From NCBI GenBank assembly GCA_945861265.1, contig CAMAUC010000035.1, positions 1 through 32,498 of the forward strand: a stretch of DNA of 32,498 nucleotides. Direction: 5' to 3'. This document shows positions 24,235 to 31,769 of this stretch, one piece after another. Each line of letters starts with the position of its first letter. Within the stretch, counting starts at the first letter, position 1. The notes below the pieces were generated by a model. It was given only the letters and a program-made list of their open reading frames with translations, was not told the origin of the DNA and did no database searches. The DNA is from Rhizobium sp. Q54 (GTDB taxonomy: Bacteria; Pseudomonadota; Alphaproteobacteria; Rhizobiales; Xanthobacteraceae). The translations under genes were made by a program, and so were the position numbers.

Positions 24235-25329
24235 GTGATCGGTTTCTTTGACCGCCTGTCCCGGCCCTTGATGCGGGCTCTCGACCCCGAGGACGCGCAC
24301 GCCCTGACGTTGAAAGCGCTGCGGTTTTTGCCGCGCATCACGCCGGAGCCCGACCCGCCGGAGTTGCGGGTGCGGGCCTTTGGCCTGAATTTCCCCAATC
24401 CGGTCGGACTGGCCGCCGGCTTCGACAAGGACGCAGTGGCGCCCGACGCGCTGTTGCGGCTCGGCTTCGGCTTTGTCGAGATCGGCTCGATCACGCCGCG
24501 GCCGCAGGCCGGCAACCCGAAGCCGCGCGTTTTCCGCCTAGTGGCCGACGAGGCGGTGATCAACCGGCTCGGCTTCAACAATGGCGGCGCGGCGCTGGCT
24601 TTGGCGCGGCTGGCCGCGCGCGCCAATGAAGGCGGCATTGTCGGCGTCAATATCGGTGCCAACCGCGATTCCGCCGACCGCGCCGAGGACTATGTCCGGC
24701 TGATTGAGACCTTCGCCGCCGTCGCCAGCTATTTCACCGTCAACGTGTCGTCGCCGAACACGCCGGGCCTGCGCGACCTGCAGCAGGCCGCGGCGCTGGA
24801 CGATCTGCTCGGTCGCGTCATCGACGCGCGTGACCGCGTCCGCCTGCGCGCCGGGCCGACGCCGGTGCTGCTGAAGATCGCGCCCGATCTGACATTGGCC
24901 GACCTCGACGACGTCGTCGGCATTGCCCGCAAGCATCGCGTCGACGGCATGATCGTTTCCAACACCACGATATCGCGCCCCGGTTCGCTGCGTGCGCGCG
25001 ACAGAGCGGCTGAGGCCGGCGGCCTGTCCGGGCGGCCGGTGTTCAAACTGTCGACGCGCATGCTGGCGGAAACCTTCGTGCGCGCCGAGGGCCAGTTCCC
25101 GCTGATCGGCGTCGGCGGCATCGATTCAAGCGCGACGGCGATCGCCAAGATCAAGGCCGGCGCTACTTTGCTGCAGCTTTACACCGGGCTGATCTATCAC
25201 GGCATCGGGCTGGTGGCGGAAATGAAAACCGGCATCACGGCGGCGATCAAACGAGGTAATCGCGATTCGCTCGCGGCGATGGTCGGAGTCGATGCGGCCG
25301 AGATCACCGCGGATAGTTGGCCGAGTTAG
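24235..25329 (+). CDS. pyrD: Dihydroorotate dehydrogenase, class 2 (quinone)
   Basis: This peripheral inner-membrane flavoenzyme oxidises dihydroorotate to orotate in pyrimidine synthesis, using quinone as acceptor. Length is 364 residues. The N-terminal amphipathic helix (about 1-30, ending LRFLPR) that gives class 2 enzymes quinone access is present. FMN and substrate motifs include NPVGLAAGFDKD (55-66), GSITPRPQAGNPKPR, NRLGFNNGG and NVSSPNTPGLR (about 170-180, with the catalytic Ser). Downstream are LLKIAPDL, IVSNTTISR, GGLSGRP and GVGGI, all complete. The start is GTG at 24235 with GGAG about nine bases upstream. An eight-codon ATG frame ends in the overlapping TGA and is unlikely to matter. 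A palindromic repeat follows the stop directly. Confidence 0.95.
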   Translation: MIGFFDRLSRPLMRALDPEDAHALTLKALRFLPRITPEPDPPELRVRAFGLNFPNPVGLAAGFDKDAVAPDALLRLGFGFVEIGSITPRPQAGNPKPRVFRLVADEAVINRLGFNNGGAALALARLAARANEGGIVGVNIGANRDSADRAEDYVRLIETFAAVASYFTVNVSSPNTPGLRDLQQAAALDDLLGRVIDARDRVRLRAGPTPVLLKIAPDLTLADLDDVVGIARKHRVDGMIVSNTTISRPGSLRARDRAAEAGGLSGRPVFKLSTRMLAETFVRAEGQFPLIGVGGIDSSATAIAKIKAGATLLQLYTGLIYHGIGLVAEMKTGITAAIKRGNRDSLAAMVGVDAAEITADSWPS

Positions 25330-25376
25330 CGCATGATCCCGAAAAGTGGGAACCGGTTTTCGGACAAGATCATGCG
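25330..25376. repeat. Nested palindromic repeat, Rhizobiales dispersed type
   Basis: Outer arms CGCATGATC (25330-25338) and GATCATGCG (25368-25376) enclose inner arms CCGAAAA (25339-25345) and TTTTCGG (25357-25363). The loop includes GTGGGAACCGG. I recall this roughly 47-base sequence as a very common interspersed repeat in Rhizobiales genomes. It begins directly after the pyrD stop and lies between two convergent genes, so as RNA it could end or protect transcripts from either side. Confidence 0.85.
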
Positions 25377-25388
25377 CAAACAAAAATG

Positions 25389-26717
25389 CTAAATGAATGG
25401 CCGCCGCACCAGCGCCGGATAGCGCGCCGCCTGCAAAACCCCGCGCGCGATAAAGAACGCCAGGATGGCGATCCATAGTCCGGCATTGCCGAGCGGCAAT
25501 GTCGCGGCCCACACCGCCAGATAAATCACGAACGATGCCACCATCAGGTTGCGCATGTCGCGCGCCCAGGTGGCGCCGATATAGACGCCGTCGAAGCAGA
25601 ATGCCATGACGCCGCAGACCGGCGTCAACGCAGCGAGCCACATATATTGATTAGCGACGCGCCGCACCTCTTCATTCGCCGTCATCAGGTTGATGAACGG
25701 CGCGCCGAACAGGAAAAACAGCGCGCTGGCCGCCGCGCCGAACACGAAGCCCCAGATGACGATGAGTTTCACGGCGCGGCCGAAGCCGTCGCGGTCGCGC
25801 GCACCATAGGCGCGGCCGCACAATTGCTCCGCGGCATTGGCGAGGCCATCGAGAAAAAACGCCCCGACCAGAGTGAAGTTGTGCAGCACCGCGTTGGCGG
25901 CGAGCGCGACGTCGCCTGAGCGCGCGCCTTGCGCGGTGAAGAACAGATAGACCGCGATCAACGCCGCGGTGCGGATCATAATGTCGCGGTTGATCGCCAA
26001 CAGGCGCATCAATTGATCGCGGTCGAACAGTTTCGCCTGCCGCAAATCGAAGCGTCCGCCGAGCACGCGCCAGGCCATGCCCAGGCCAACGATCAGGCCG
26101 GTCGCTTCGGCGATGACGGACGCCAGCGCCGCGCCGGAGATGCCCCAGTCGAGATGCAAGACCAGCAGCACCGTGAGCGCCATGTTGATGACGTTCACCG
26201 CGATCTGGATCGACAAAGCCAGCATCGGCCGCGCCAGCCCGACCAGCCAGCCGAGCATGACGTAGTTGCCGAGCGCGAAGGGCGCCGACCACAGCCTTAT
26301 GAAGAAGTAATGTTCGGCGGCGCCGCGCACCGTGTCGCTGCCGCCGATGCTGCCGAATATGAGCGACGCCAAAGGCACCTGCAGCGCGATCAGGCTGATG
26401 CCGATCGCCGCTGCCGTCATCAGCGCGCGGGTCAGCACCGCCAGCCGTTCGCCCGCGTCGCCGGCGCCATAGGCTTGCGCGGTCAGCGCGATCGTTCCCA
26501 TGCGCAAAAAGGCGAATAGCCAGAACATGCAGTCGAAGACCAAAGCGGCCATCGCCACGCCGCCGAGGACGGCGGAATCGCCGAGCCGGCCGATCGCCGC
26601 GGTGGCGACGACGCCGAGCAAAGGCGTCGTGACGTTCGCCAGCATCGCCGGGCCGGCGATGGCGAAGACGCCGCGGTGGGTAACGGTGAAAGTCCGCAAA
26701 CCGCGCTTAGCGCCCAA
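25389..26717 (-). CDS. MATE family efflux transporter
   Basis: This is an inner-membrane secondary exporter of the MATE (DinF/NorM) superfamily with 442 residues and about twelve hydrophobic helices. It exports drugs or metabolites in exchange for H+ or Na+. The start TFTVTHRGVFAIAGPAMLANVTTPLLGVVATAAIGRLGD is typical of the DinF-like branch, and the second half repeats the pattern (GLANAAEQLCGRAYGARDRDGFGRAVKL). In most relatives the last part of the first motif reads VDTAVIG. Here it is VATAAIG, without the acidic Asp at that place, which could affect ion coupling. The start appears to be TTG, three bases after the stop of the upstream small membrane-protein gene, so the two form an operon. 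The substrate is unknown. Confidence 0.9.
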   Translation of the reverse strand: MGAKRGLRTFTVTHRGVFAIAGPAMLANVTTPLLGVVATAAIGRLGDSAVLGGVAMAALVFDCMFWLFAFLRMGTIALTAQAYGAGDAGERLAVLTRALMTAAAIGISLIALQVPLASLIFGSIGGSDTVRGAAEHYFFIRLWSAPFALGNYVMLGWLVGLARPMLALSIQIAVNVINMALTVLLVLHLDWGISGAALASVIAEATGLIVGLGMAWRVLGGRFDLRQAKLFDRDQLMRLLAINRDIMIRTAALIAVYLFFTAQGARSGDVALAANAVLHNFTLVGAFFLDGLANAAEQLCGRAYGARDRDGFGRAVKLIVIWGFVFGAAASALFFLFGAPFINLMTANEEVRRVANQYMWLAALTPVCGVMAFCFDGVYIGATWARDMRNLMVASFVIYLAVWAATLPLGNAGLWIAILAFFIARGVLQAARYPALVRRPFI

Positions 26718-26720
26718 GAT

Positions 26721-27029
26721 CTAGCGCCCTTTTGGCGCGTTCACGAGACGCATGATCAGCCAGATCGGGATGACGATGACCGCGCCGAGCAGGAAGTAGC
26801 GCCACAGCCAGCGGAAGGCGTCGAAACCCATGTTCCAGATCGAGCGCACCAGGCGCTCGAGGCTGTGCAGGATGTCGAACGGATCGAGGCCGAGGACCGA
26901 CAGGATGACGCCGACCAGGATCGACACCAGCAGCAGGCGGCCCAGCACCGCCAGCGGCGACCCGCCGAAAAACCGGGTGACGGGATCGGCTTTCACGGGT
27001 GGCTCCATCGGCTCAAGTTCGTTTGGCAT
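26721..27029 (-). CDS. Small two-helix membrane protein (DUF6460-like)
   Basis: This 102-residue hypothetical membrane protein has a Pro/Glu-rich cytoplasmic start, then the conserved-looking VTRFFGGSPLAVLGRLLLVSILVGVIL with a first helix (about 27-47), an amphipathic middle (DPFDILHSLERLVRSIWNMGFDAFRW) and a second helix (about 76-95). The FGGSPLAV and GLDPFDI segments recall the DUF6460 family of Hyphomicrobiales, but I place it there from memory only. The function is unknown. It directly precedes the MATE gene with a three-base gap, so the products are made together. The start ATG is the only one in frame before the hydrophobic region that gives a sensible length. Confidence 0.72.
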   Translation of the reverse strand: MPNELEPMEPPVKADPVTRFFGGSPLAVLGRLLLVSILVGVILSVLGLDPFDILHSLERLVRSIWNMGFDAFRWLWRYFLLGAVIVIPIWLIMRLVNAPKGR

Positions 27030-27175
27030 GGCAGTACCTGACGCAAGAAAGCATGCCCGGTCAAGGCGTGTCCGGGACTGCCGGGTAAAGTCGGACGGCG
27101 CGGCCTATCCTTGCGCCGCATTATGCTTAGATAGGGGAAAGGCCAGCGACGGTCGAGACGAGCAAGGCCAGGTCC

Positions 27176-28096
27176 ATGGATGCCATCTTTCTCACCTCCG
27201 GCGACGTCATTATCGACCGCCGCTTTGAATGGGCGCGCGATCTGGAGGCCAAAGGCGACTTTGCCGGCGCCGCCGATCTCCTGGCCCAGACCGTTGAACT
27301 CAGCCCCGGCTACGCCGCCGCCTGGTTCGCGCTCGGCCATCTGCGCGAGCTTCAGGGTGAAACCGCCGGCGCCATCATCGCTTTCGAGCAGGCCAGGGCG
27401 ATCGATCCCGAGGACCGTCATGGCGCCAGCCTGCGGCTGACACGGCTCGGCGCCGCGCGGGTTGCGATGTCGGAAGGTTATGTGCGGACATTGTTCGATG
27501 GCTACGCACTGACTTTCGACGCCGCATTGCGTCAGGGTCTTGGCTACAAGGCGCCGGAACTTATGCGGGAGGCGGCGCGTGCGGCGTGGCCGGAGATGAC
27601 ATTCGGCGCGGCGCTCGACCTCGGTTGCGGTACCGGCCTTGGCGGCGCCGCGTTTCGGCCGTTCTGCAAGACTTTGACGGGCGTCGACCTGTCGCCCGCC
27701 ATGGTGGCGCAGGCGCGCGAGAAGAATATCTACGATCGTCTGGTCGAAGCCGAGGTTCTGGACTTTCTTGTGGCCGAAGCCGCGGCGCACACGGCTTACG
27801 ATATTGTGATCGCCGCCGATCTGTTCGGCTATCTCGACGATCTCACCGCGGTACTCGGCGCCGCCGCGCGCGCGCTGGCGCCCGGCGGGCTGATCGCCTT
27901 CAGCGCCGAGACGCATCAGGGCGATGGCGTGATCCTGCGCGATACGTTGCGTTATGCGCATGCCGAGAGTCATGTTCGCGGTGCACTGGCCGCCGCCGGT
28001 CTGCTGCTCGTCAGTCTCGATTCCGCGCCGGCGCGCAGCGAGAAGGGCGTACCGGTGCCGGGTCTGGTCGTGGTGGCGCGACTTGTCTCCGCCTGA
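27176..28096 (+). CDS. TPR-containing class I SAM-dependent methyltransferase
   Basis: This protein of 306 residues has an N-terminal tetratricopeptide-like part (about 17-92, with two units such as AADLLAQTVELSPGYAAAWFALG and AIIAFEQARAIDPED) and a class I methyltransferase domain. SAM-binding motif I is LDLGCGTGLGG (147-157). The acidic post-I residue is in LTGVDLSPAMVAQAREK, motif II is near YDIVIAADLFGYLDD, and LAPGGLIAFSAE is motif III. The TPR part suggests a protein partner or substrate. The exact substrate is unknown. It is first in a tight plus-strand group with the Lhr-type helicase (about 14-base overlap) and pdeM, so a link to DNA repair is possible but unproven. The start ATG has CCAGG close upstream. 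Confidence 0.87.
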   Translation: MDAIFLTSGDVIIDRRFEWARDLEAKGDFAGAADLLAQTVELSPGYAAAWFALGHLRELQGETAGAIIAFEQARAIDPEDRHGASLRLTRLGAARVAMSEGYVRTLFDGYALTFDAALRQGLGYKAPELMREAARAAWPEMTFGAALDLGCGTGLGGAAFRPFCKTLTGVDLSPAMVAQAREKNIYDRLVEAEVLDFLVAEAAAHTAYDIVIAADLFGYLDDLTAVLGAAARALAPGGLIAFSAETHQGDGVILRDTLRYAHAESHVRGALAAAGLLLVSLDSAPARSEKGVPVPGLVVVARLVSA

Positions 28097-30680
28097 ATAT
28101 AAGGGCTTGTTACCCGATGTCTTCGCGCAATGGTTCGCCAGGCGTGGCTGGACGCCGCGCACGCATCAACTTGAATTGCTAGCCAAGGCGAAAGCCGGGC
28201 GCTCGGCGCTGCTGATCGCGCCAACCGGCGGCGGCAAGACTTTGGCCGGGTTCTTGCCGTCCCTCGTCGAGCTCGGTGAGAAGATTACGCCCCGCACGAA
28301 GAAACTGATCTCCACCGGCAGCGGCATTCGCCGCGACGGCGGCCTGCACACGCTTTATATCTCGCCGCTGAAGGCGCTCGCCGTCGATATCGCGCGCAAT
28401 CTGGAAATGCCGGTGCGCGAGATGAATTTGCCGATGCGGCTGGAGACGCGTACCGGCGACACGCCGGCGTCGAAGCGGCAACGTCAGCGCCGCGATCCGC
28501 CCGACATCCTGCTGACCACGCCGGAGCAACTGGCGCTGCTTTTAGCGTCCGCCGATGCGCCTTACATGTTCGGCTCTCTGCGCCGCGTCGTGCTCGACGA
28601 ATTGCATTCCTTGGTCATGTCGAAGCGCGGCGATCTGTTGTCGCTCGGCATGGCGCGGTTGTTTCAACTGGCGCCGCTGATGACGACGGTCGGTCTTTCC
28701 GCCACGGTCGCCGAGCCCGATGAGTTGTGCCGCTTCCTGGCGCCGCAGCCGCTCGATGGCGACGCGAAAGCCGATCTGGTGATTGCGCGTGCCGGTGCGC
28801 AGCCGCATGTGACAATGCTCGACACCAGCGAGCGCCTGCCCTGGTTCGGGCATTCGGCGCGGCACGCGCTGCATGAAATCTACGCACTCATCAAGCAGCA
28901 CAAGACCACGCTGATTTTCGTCAATACCCGCAGCCAGGCCGAGTTCACTTTCCAGTCGCTGTGGGGCATTAACGACGACAACCTCGCCATCGCGCTGCAT
29001 CATGGTTCGCTCGATGTCGCGCAGCGCCGCAAGGTCGAGGACGCGATGACCGCCGGCAAGTTGCGCGCGGTCGTTTGTACCTCGTCGCTCGATCTCGGTG
29101 TCGACTGGGGCGACGTCGATCTGGTCGTCAACATTGGCGCGCCGAAAGGCTCGTCGCGGCTGATGCAGCGCGTCGGCCGCTCCAACCATCGCTACGACGA
29201 GCAGTCGAAAGCGGTACTGGTACCGTACAATCGGTTTGAAGTGCTGGAATGCCGCGCCGCCATCGATGCCGTTGCCGCTAATGCGCAAGACACGCCGCCT
29301 TTGCGCATCGGCGCACTTGACGTTCTGTGCCAGCACATTCTTGGCCGCGCTGTCGGCGAGCCTTTCCTTGCCGATGACCTTTACGCGGAAGTCCGTTCCG
29401 CCGCGCCTTACGCGACGCTGGCGCGCACCGACTTCGACGACGCCGTCGATTTCGTCGCTACCGGCGGCTACGCGCTGAAAGCCTATGAACGCTCCGCCAA
29501 GATTCGTCAGGGCGAGGATGGCAAATGGCGTGTCGCCCATCCGCGCGTGGCGCAGCGTTACCGCATGAACACCGGCACCATCGTCGAAGCCGACATGCTC
29601 AAAGTGCGGTTGATGCGTTCAACCGGTCGCCGTACAGGCGACCGGCAATCTAAAATGGGCAAGTCGGCTATGGCCGACTTGCCGCGCGGTGGCAAGACGA
29701 TGATCCCGCGCGGCGGCCGCGTGCTCGGCCAGGTCGAGGAATATTTCATCGAAGGCCTAACGTCCGGCGACACCTTCGTCTTCGCCGGAGAAATTCTCAA
29801 ATACGAGGCCTTGGTCGAGAACGAAGTCTATGTCTCGCGCTCGACGGCGACCGACCCGAAAGTGCCGGCCTATGAGGGCGGCAAGTTTCCGCTGTCGACC
29901 TATCTTGCCGCGCGCGTGCGCGGCATTCTCGCCGATCCGAAAGCCTGGCGCGCGCTGCCCGATCAGGTGCGCGAATGGCTGGAGATCCAGGAGTGGCGCT
30001 CGCTGCTGCCGCCGGCCGGCGATCTTCTGGTCGAGACCTTCCCGCGTGGATCTAAGAATTATCTGGTCTGCTATCCGTTCGAGGGCCGCCTCGCGCACCA
30101 GACGCTCGGCATGTTGCTGACGCGCCGGCTGGAGCGCGCCGGCATGAAGCCGCTCGGCTTCGTCGCCAATGAATATGCGCTGGCGGTGTGGGGCCTGAGC
30201 GATCTGGGGCTGGCAATCGCGCGCGGCGACCTTGCGCTTGGCGACCTATTTGCCGAGGACATGCTCGGCGACGATCTGGAGGAGTGGCTGGCCGAATCGG
30301 CTTTGATGAAGCGCACGTTCCGCAGTTGCGCGATTATCGCCGGCCTGATCGAGCGCCGGTTCCCGGGAGAGGAAAAATCCCGCCGCCAGGTCACCATATC
30401 GACCGATCTCGTGTACGACGTGCTGCGCAAGCATCAGCCCGACCACATTTTATTACGGGCGGCCCGCGCCGACGCCGCCACTGGCCTTCTGGACATCAAG
30501 CGGCTCGGCGAGTTGCTGTCGCGCATCCAGGGCAGAATCGTTCATAAATCGCTCGATCATGTGTCGCCGCTGGCGGTTCCGGTTATGCTGGAGATCGGCC
30601 GCGAGACGGTCTATGGCGAGGCGGCGGATACGTTGCTGGCGGAAGCCGCCGGCGAACTGGTGAAAGAGGCGATGTCGTGA
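28083..30680 (+). CDS. Lhr-type DEXH helicase (ligase-associated DNA damage response)
   Basis: This superfamily 2 DNA helicase of the Lhr family is the type found with a DNA ligase, an exonuclease and PdeM in many Proteobacteria. From the proposed start, Walker A is APTGGGKTLAG (about 46-56), followed by ISPLKALAVDI (Ia), TTPEQL, DELH (172-175, motif II), LSATVAEP (III), a second RecA domain with RAVVCTSSLDLGVDWGDVD and RVGRSNHRYDE (VI), and the Lhr winged-helix and C-terminal core regions (RGGRVLGQVEEYF, SGDTFVFAGEIL). The best start is TTG 28083 (TTG 28107 is an alternative), because the protein then begins just before FAQWFARRGWTPRTHQ. The open frame extends further upstream without homology. 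An insert with two hairpins lies near residues 512-540. Confidence 0.9.
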   Translation: MSPPEYKGLLPDVFAQWFARRGWTPRTHQLELLAKAKAGRSALLIAPTGGGKTLAGFLPSLVELGEKITPRTKKLISTGSGIRRDGGLHTLYISPLKALAVDIARNLEMPVREMNLPMRLETRTGDTPASKRQRQRRDPPDILLTTPEQLALLLASADAPYMFGSLRRVVLDELHSLVMSKRGDLLSLGMARLFQLAPLMTTVGLSATVAEPDELCRFLAPQPLDGDAKADLVIARAGAQPHVTMLDTSERLPWFGHSARHALHEIYALIKQHKTTLIFVNTRSQAEFTFQSLWGINDDNLAIALHHGSLDVAQRRKVEDAMTAGKLRAVVCTSSLDLGVDWGDVDLVVNIGAPKGSSRLMQRVGRSNHRYDEQSKAVLVPYNRFEVLECRAAIDAVAANAQDTPPLRIGALDVLCQHILGRAVGEPFLADDLYAEVRSAAPYATLARTDFDDAVDFVATGGYALKAYERSAKIRQGEDGKWRVAHPRVAQRYRMNTGTIVEADMLKVRLMRSTGRRTGDRQSKMGKSAMADLPRGGKTMIPRGGRVLGQVEEYFIEGLTSGDTFVFAGEILKYEALVENEVYVSRSTATDPKVPAYEGGKFPLSTYLAARVRGILADPKAWRALPDQVREWLEIQEWRSLLPPAGDLLVETFPRGSKNYLVCYPFEGRLAHQTLGMLLTRRLERAGMKPLGFVANEYALAVWGLSDLGLAIARGDLALGDLFAEDMLGDDLEEWLAESALMKRTFRSCAIIAGLIERRFPGEEKSRRQVTISTDLVYDVLRKHQPDHILLRAARADAATGLLDIKRLGELLSRIQGRIVHKSLDHVSPLAVPVMLEIGRETVYGEAADTLLAEAAGELVKEAMS
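29623..29683. repeat. Twin hairpins forming an in-frame insert in the helicase gene
   Basis: Hairpin one is CCGGTCGCC-gtaca-GGCGACCGG (29623-29645). Hairpin two is GGCAAGTCGGC-tatg-GCCGACTTGCC (29658-29683), an 11-base perfect stem. Together they encode roughly STGRRTGDRQSKMGKSAMADLPRGG, a Ser/Arg/Lys-rich loop just before the conserved RGGRVLGQVEEYF. The reading frame is kept. Two perfect hairpins in ten codons each are not expected from coding sequence, so an inserted palindromic element is the simplest explanation. Confidence 0.65.
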
Positions 30681-31384
30681 AGGTTGCGGTCCAGAGCGTG
30701 GAAGCAAGGCAGGGCGGTACGATCGCCATCGCCGGCGTTCCCGTCATCGCCGACCCTTCCGGTGCCTTGTATTGGCCGGAACACGGCCTGCTTGCCGTCA
30801 GCGACCTGCATCTGGAAAAAGGCTCGAGCTACGCCGCGCGCGGCCAGTTGCTGCCGCCTTACGATACGGCGGCGACGTTGGCGCGGCTGACGCGGCTGAT
30901 CGCGCATTATGCGCCGCGCGTCGTTGTCTCGCTCGGCGACAGTTTCCATGACGGCGGCGGACCGGCGCGGCTTGGCGCCGCCGATCGCGACAACCTCGCG
31001 GCCATGCAGCGCGGCCGCGACTGGATCTGGATTACCGGCAATCACGATCCGGAGCCGGCACACAACATCGGCGGCGCGTTCCACGAATCGCTAACGCTCG
31101 GCGCACTCACCTTCCGCCATCTGCCGACAGGCGCGGCGGGGGAAGTGTGCGGCCATCTGCATCCGGTCGCGCGCATTTCACAACGCGGCCGCTCGATGCG
31201 CCGCCGCTGCTTCGCCGCCGATGCGATGCGGCTGGTGATGCCGGCCTTCGGCGCGTTCACCGGCGGGCTGAACGTGCGCGACGCGGCCTTCGCCGATCTG
31301 TTCGGGACGCTGGCCTTCACTGCGCATATGCTGGGCGACACGCGGATTTATGCGTTTGCCGCCACGCGGTGCTTGCGCGACTAG
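30677..31384 (+). CDS. pdeM: Ligase-associated DNA damage response endonuclease PdeM
   Basis: This calcineurin-like metallophosphoesterase has 235 residues. Family motifs run in order: SDLHLEKG (Asp43, His45), LGDSFHD (Asp88), TGNHDPEP (Asn122, His123) and CGHLHP (His160, His162), so all two-metal ligands are present. PdeM proteins are thought to be DNA endonucleases or phosphodiesterases acting with the Lhr-type helicase, a DNA ligase and an exonuclease. The start GTG overlaps the helicase stop as GTGA, so translation is coupled. The ligase and exonuclease genes that often complete this set are not in the window. A REP-like hairpin starts 12 bases after the stop. The N-terminal extension SVEARQGGTIAIAGVPVIADPSGALYWPE is usual for the family. 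Confidence 0.92.
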   Translation: MKVAVQSVEARQGGTIAIAGVPVIADPSGALYWPEHGLLAVSDLHLEKGSSYAARGQLLPPYDTAATLARLTRLIAHYAPRVVVSLGDSFHDGGGPARLGAADRDNLAAMQRGRDWIWITGNHDPEPAHNIGGAFHESLTLGALTFRHLPTGAAGEVCGHLHPVARISQRGRSMRRRCFAADAMRLVMPAFGAFTGGLNVRDAAFADLFGTLAFTAHMLGDTRIYAFAATRCLRD

Positions 31385-31395
31385 TCCCCAACTCC

Positions 31396-31762
31396 GTCAT
31401 ACCCCGCGCAGGCGGGGTATCCAGCGCTTACGGCTGTGCGATCTGATAATAGAGATCAATCCAGTCTGGGTTGGTCTCCTCAATCAAACGGATTTTCCAA
31501 GCGCGATTCCAGGCCTTGAGTCGTTTCTCTCGCTTGATGGCGTTCTCGACGTCATCAAACTGTTCGAAATGCACGAGGCGGTGCACTTCGTATTGTTTGG
31601 TGAATCCTGCGGCATTTCCTGCGCGATGTTCATGCACGCGCTGAATCAAATTACTCGTGACGTCAATATAAAGGGTGCCGCCGATCCGGCTGGCAAGAAT
31701 GTACACCCAGAAATGCCCTTCCCTGGCCATGCAGTGCTCGTCCGCCTTCGCGGACGATGACG
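31396..31762. mobile_element. GIY-YIG gene bracketed by inverted REP-like hairpins (candidate mobile unit)
   Basis: The left end is GTC, then the hairpin ATACCCCGC-gcag-GCGGGGTAT (31399-31420), then CCAGC. The right end, on the minus strand, is GTCAT, then CGTCCGC-gaag-GCGGACG (31739-31756), then AGCACT. The small GIY-YIG gene fills the space between. The same CCAGC-type left end and AGCACT-type right end occur as an 80-base pair at 7598-7677 with no gene between. I see no clear target-site duplication beyond the shared GTCAT. That this is a mobile unit is inference from symmetry and from the empty counterpart. Confidence 0.45.
31428..31730 (-). CDS. Small GIY-YIG nuclease-superfamily protein, altered YIG motif
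   Basis: This is a stand-alone GIY-YIG domain of 100 residues, similar to the short family found in many copies in some alphaproteobacterial genomes. The first motif is FWVYILASR (7-15). The second should be LYIG but reads LYID (20-23). Arg31 and His35 in QRVHEHRAG, Tyr/Lys in FTKQYEV and the Glu in NAIKREKRLK follow as usual, and the tail NPDWIDLYYQI is the common ending. The Gly to Asp change lies beside the metal and substrate site, so catalysis may be reduced. The reading frame is open to 31766, but the added residues come from the repeat, so ATG 31730 is the likely start. The gene sits between inverted REP-like hairpins. Confidence 0.82.
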   Translation of the reverse strand: MAREGHFWVYILASRIGGTLYIDVTSNLIQRVHEHRAGNAAGFTKQYEVHRLVHFEQFDDVENAIKREKRLKAWNRAWKIRLIEETNPDWIDLYYQIAQP

Positions 31763-31769
31763 TCAAGGG

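Noticed and set aside
24212-24238. Eight-codon ATG frame just before pyrD, ending in the GTGA of the pyrD start
   Set aside because: No pyrimidine-sensing features or hairpin pair are visible. The overlap may be accidental.
27954-28082. Upstream extension of the helicase to the ATG at 27954
   Set aside because: It would overlap 143 bases of the methyltransferase gene and adds residues with no helicase similarity. The methyltransferase reading is well supported there.
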